Positions 12,333 through 14,693 of a stretch of 14,693 nucleotides of DNA are shown piece after piece. The DNA comes from VFBF01 sp033764865 (GTDB taxonomy: Bacteria; Pseudomonadota; Alphaproteobacteria; Caulobacterales; Aquidulcibacteraceae). The notes beneath the pieces were generated by a model. It was not told the DNA's origin. It did no database searches and saw only the letters and a list, made by a program, of their open reading frames with translations. A program made the translations under genes and the position numbers. Every line of letters begins with the position of its first letter. Within the stretch, counting starts at the first letter, position 1. The stretch lies in the NCBI GenBank assembly GCA_033764865.1, contig JANRIM010000011.1, forward strand, positions 1 through 14,693. Direction: 5' to 3'.

Positions 12333-14693
12333 TCACGCCGCCTTCACGAAGCTGTCGATCACCTTCTTCTCGCCGGCCTTCTCGAAGGCCACGGTGAGCT
12401 TGTTGCCCTCCACGGCGCGGATGCGGCCGTAGCCGAACTTGTCATGGAAGACGCGGGCGCCGATGGCGAAGGCGGCGTCCGCCGGGCCGGTGCGGGTGAC
12501 GAGCTTGGCCTCGCCGTCGATGGTGGGCGGGCGCGCGTAGGGGCGGTCGGCGCCGATCCTGTCCTGCGCGCGTTTCCAGCCGGGGCTTTCGTAGCCGGAG
12601 CTGAAGCCCGCGCCGGGCGCGAAACTGCCGAAGCGCGCGGCGGCCTCGCCCACGCCACCAAAACCCCCGGAGCGGCCGTAGCCGGTCTCGCTCACCGCAT
12701 CGACGTTCGCCTCCGGCAACTCGTCGATGAAGCGGCTCGGCAGCACGCTCTGCCAGCGGCCGTAGATCTGGCGGTTGGCGGCGAAGGAGATCCGCACGCT
12801 CTCGCGGCCCCGGGTGATGCCCACGTAGGCGAGGCGTCGCTCCTCCTCCAGGCCCTTGAGGCCCGTCTCGTCGATGGCGCGCTGGGAGGGGAAAACGGAT
12901 TCCTCCCATCCCGGCAGGAACACCAGCGGCCACTCCAGGCCCTTGGCGGCGTGCAGGGTGGACAGGTGCACCTCGTCGCCGTCGCCGCCGGCCTCGATGT
13001 CGAGCACGAGCTCCACGTGCTCAAGGTACGCCTCCAGCGTGTCGAACTGGCCCATGGCCTGGACCAGCTCCTTGAGGTTCTCCAGCCGGGTCTGCGCAGC
13101 GGGGCTTTTGTCGTTGCGCAGCATCTCGGTGTAGCCGCTCTCGTCGAGGATGATCTCGGCCAGCTCCACGTGGCTCACCTGGCGGGCGCGGGCGCGCCAG
13201 CGGTCGAGGTCGTTGAGGAACGCGCGCAGGCTCGTTCTCGCCTTCAGCGGCAGCGCATCGCCCTGCACGAGGCGGCGCGCGGCGGCGCTGAGGCTGCGGA
13301 AGCGCGTGCTGGCGGTGATCTCGCCCTGCGGCATGTCGCTCACTTCGCCGGTGAGCATGTCGAACAGCGGCTCGCTGTCGTTGAACGCGGGCACGCGCTG
13401 GCTGGCTTCGGCGTGGAGTTTCTTCAGCGTGGCGTCGGCGAGGCCGCGCTTGGGTTGGTTGATCACGCGCTCGAACGCGAGGTCGTCGTCCTCACTGCGG
13501 ATGAGGCGCAGGTAGGCGTGCGCGTCGCGCACCTCGGCGCGCTCGAAGAAGCGCGGGCCGCCGATCACCTTGTACGGAATGCGCAGCATCAGGAAGCGTT
13601 CCTCGAACGCCCGCATCTGCCAGGCGGCGCGCACCAGGACGGCGCAGTCGGCGTGCGCCCGCGGGGCCGAAGGCGTGCTCGACTGCACCCATTGCTCGAT
13701 GTCGTCGCCGATCAGGCGCGCCTCGGCCTCGCCGTCCCAGACGCCGCGCACCTTCACGCGCTCGCCCGCGTCGTCTTCGGTCCACAGCGTCTTGCCGAGG
13801 CGGCCGGTGTTGTGGTCGATCAGCGCCGAAGCGGCCGCGAGGATGTTGCCCGTGGAGCGGTAGTTGCGCTCCAGCCGCACGACCTTGGCGCCCGGGAAAT
13901 CCCGCTCGAAGCGCAGGATGTTGTCCACCTCCGCACCGCGCCAGCCGTAGATGGACTGGTCGTCGTCGCCCACCACGCAGAGATTGCCGGTCCCCTGGGC
14001 CAGCAGGCGCAGCCACAGGTACTGCGCGACGTTGGTGTCCTGGTACTCGTCCACCATGAGGTAGGGCAGCTTGCGGTGATATTCCGCCAGCAGGTCCGGG
14101 TGCTTCTGGAAGATGTCGGTCATGTGCAGCAGCAGGTCGCCGAAGTCGCACGCGTTGAGGATCTTCAGGCGCTCCTGGTAGGCCGCGTACACCGCCAGCG
14201 CGCGGCCCTCGCCCCACACGTGGGCATCCCCTTTAGGAACGCGCGCGGGCGTCATGGCGCGGTTCTTCCAGCTGTCGATGGCGCCGGCGATGGCGCGCGC
14301 GGTCCACCGCTTCTCGTCGATGCCCTCGGCCTCGATGATCTGCTTGAGCAGGCGGATCTGGTCGTCGGTGTCGAGGATGGTGAAGCTGGATTTCAACCCC
14401 GCCAGCTCGGCGTGGCGGCGCAGCATCTGCGCGCTGATCGAATGGAACGTGCCCAGCCACTGGATGCCGCCGGCGCCGGGCCCCAGCAGGTGCTCCACCC
14501 GCTCGCGCATCTCGCGCGCGGCCTTGTTGGTGAAGGTGACGGCCAGCACCTGCCACGGCTTGGCCCGTCCGGTGACCAGGAGGTGCGCCAGCCGGGTGGT
14601 GAGCACCCGGGTCTTGCCCGTGCCCGCCCCCGCCAGCACCAGCACCGGCCCGTCCAGCGCCTCCACCGCCGCGCGCTGCTCGGGGTTGAGGCC
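12333..14693 (-). CDS. uvrD: UvrD/PcrA-type superfamily 1 DNA helicase (N-terminus beyond right edge)
   Basis: 786 codons are visible. The frame stays open to base 14693 with LNPEQRAAV (the Q motif region), so the start lies just outside the window; the GTG at 14666 is internal. Helicase motifs in order are AGAGTGKT (Walker A), TFTNKAAREM (Ia), DEYQDT (II, Walker B), VVGDDDQSIYGWRGA (III), RLERNYRSTGNIL (IV), STLHAAKGLEW (V) and AYVGITRGRE (VI). After a Gly/Ser/Phe-rich linker, the end carries a Tudor-like domain (ARVFHDKFGYGRIRAVEG), which in PcrA/UvrD contacts RNA polymerase. Family role: 3'-5' unwinding in nucleotide excision and mismatch repair, and backtracking of RNA polymerase at lesions. 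All motifs look functional. Its stop overlaps a possible GTG start of the peptidase gene. Confidence 0.95.
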   Translation of the reverse strand, partial: GLNPEQRAAVEALDGPVLVLAGAGTGKTRVLTTRLAHLLVTGRAKPWQVLAVTFTNKAAREMRERVEHLLGPGAGGIQWLGTFHSISAQMLRRHAELAGLKSSFTILDTDDQIRLLKQIIEAEGIDEKRWTARAIAGAIDSWKNRAMTPARVPKGDAHVWGEGRALAVYAAYQERLKILNACDFGDLLLHMTDIFQKHPDLLAEYHRKLPYLMVDEYQDTNVAQYLWLRLLAQGTGNLCVVGDDDQSIYGWRGAEVDNILRFERDFPGAKVVRLERNYRSTGNILAAASALIDHNTGRLGKTLWTEDDAGERVKVRGVWDGEAEARLIGDDIEQWVQSSTPSAPRAHADCAVLVRAAWQMRAFEERFLMLRIPYKVIGGPRFFERAEVRDAHAYLRLIRSEDDDLAFERVINQPKRGLADATLKKLHAEASQRVPAFNDSEPLFDMLTGEVSDMPQGEITASTRFRSLSAAARRLVQGDALPLKARTSLRAFLNDLDRWRARARQVSHVELAEIILDESGYTEMLRNDKSPAAQTRLENLKELVQAMGQFDTLEAYLEHVELVLDIEAGGDGDEVHLSTLHAAKGLEWPLVFLPGWEESVFPSQRAIDETGLKGLEEERRLAYVGITRGRESVRISFAANRQIYGRWQSVLPSRFIDELPEANVDAVSETGYGRSGGFGGVGEAAARFGSFAPGAGFSSGYESPGWKRAQDRIGADRPYARPPTIDGEAKLVTRTGPADAAFAIGARVFHDKFGYGRIRAVEGNKLTVAFEKAGEKKVIDSFVKAA

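Noticed and set aside
10939..12432. 497-aa plus-strand open frame opposite the M20 peptidase
   Set aside because: Shadow of a gene with complete zinc ligands; product lacks any recognisable fold.

Overview
This is a GC-rich chromosomal window from what looks like an alphaproteobacterium, possibly Caulobacterales-like. The basis is the gene content and order (ybjN-proC, ubiK divergent from lgt, an NDUFAF7-type methyltransferase next to pgeF, a PcrA/UvrD helicase). One promoter region also carries a GANTC site and a TTAACCAT element, as expected for a CtrA/CcrM-type lineage. The taxonomic call is inference, because the window has no rRNA or marker phylogeny. No tRNA, rRNA, CRISPR array, insertion sequence or prophage structure was found.

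Left part (1-2439, all minus strand): the N-terminal part of an alkaline phosphatase lipoprotein leaves the left edge. Its upstream region holds GTCA-type repeats, two of them with PhoB-box spacing. Before it lies a tightly packed operon, ybjN-like gene > proC > TetR-like regulator, with 1-nt spacing and an ATGA overlap.

Middle (2440-5021): a 331-nt divergent promoter region is followed by a plus-strand flavin-containing monooxygenase (FMO), a 385-nt stretch without a convincing gene but with inverted repeats, and a small one-helix membrane protein whose transcript may be leaderless. These genes sit between ybjN-proC and ubiK, which I recall as adjacent in relatives, so they may be an insertion.

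Core block (5022-9410): ubiK (ubiquinone biosynthesis accessory factor) is divergent from lgt > NDUFAF7/MidA-like methyltransferase > pgeF, which are joined by 4-nt stop/start overlaps. The end of pgeF overlaps the convergent end of prmA by 20 nt. prmA is itself coupled (TGATG) to an unrecognised 155-aa gene upstream of it.

Right part (9411-14693): a plus-strand pair encodes (i) a secreted low-complexity protein with NSSS tetrapeptide repeats and an Asp/Arg tail, and (ii) a 234-aa protein that I think belongs to DUF6065 and whose C-terminal half resembles the dUTPase/dCTP deaminase motif order. Facing it are an exported M20 metallopeptidase and a PcrA/UvrD helicase that runs off the right edge. 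The two least explained genes, and the best candidates for something new, are the NSSS-repeat protein and its downstream partner. Everything else is recognisable housekeeping.
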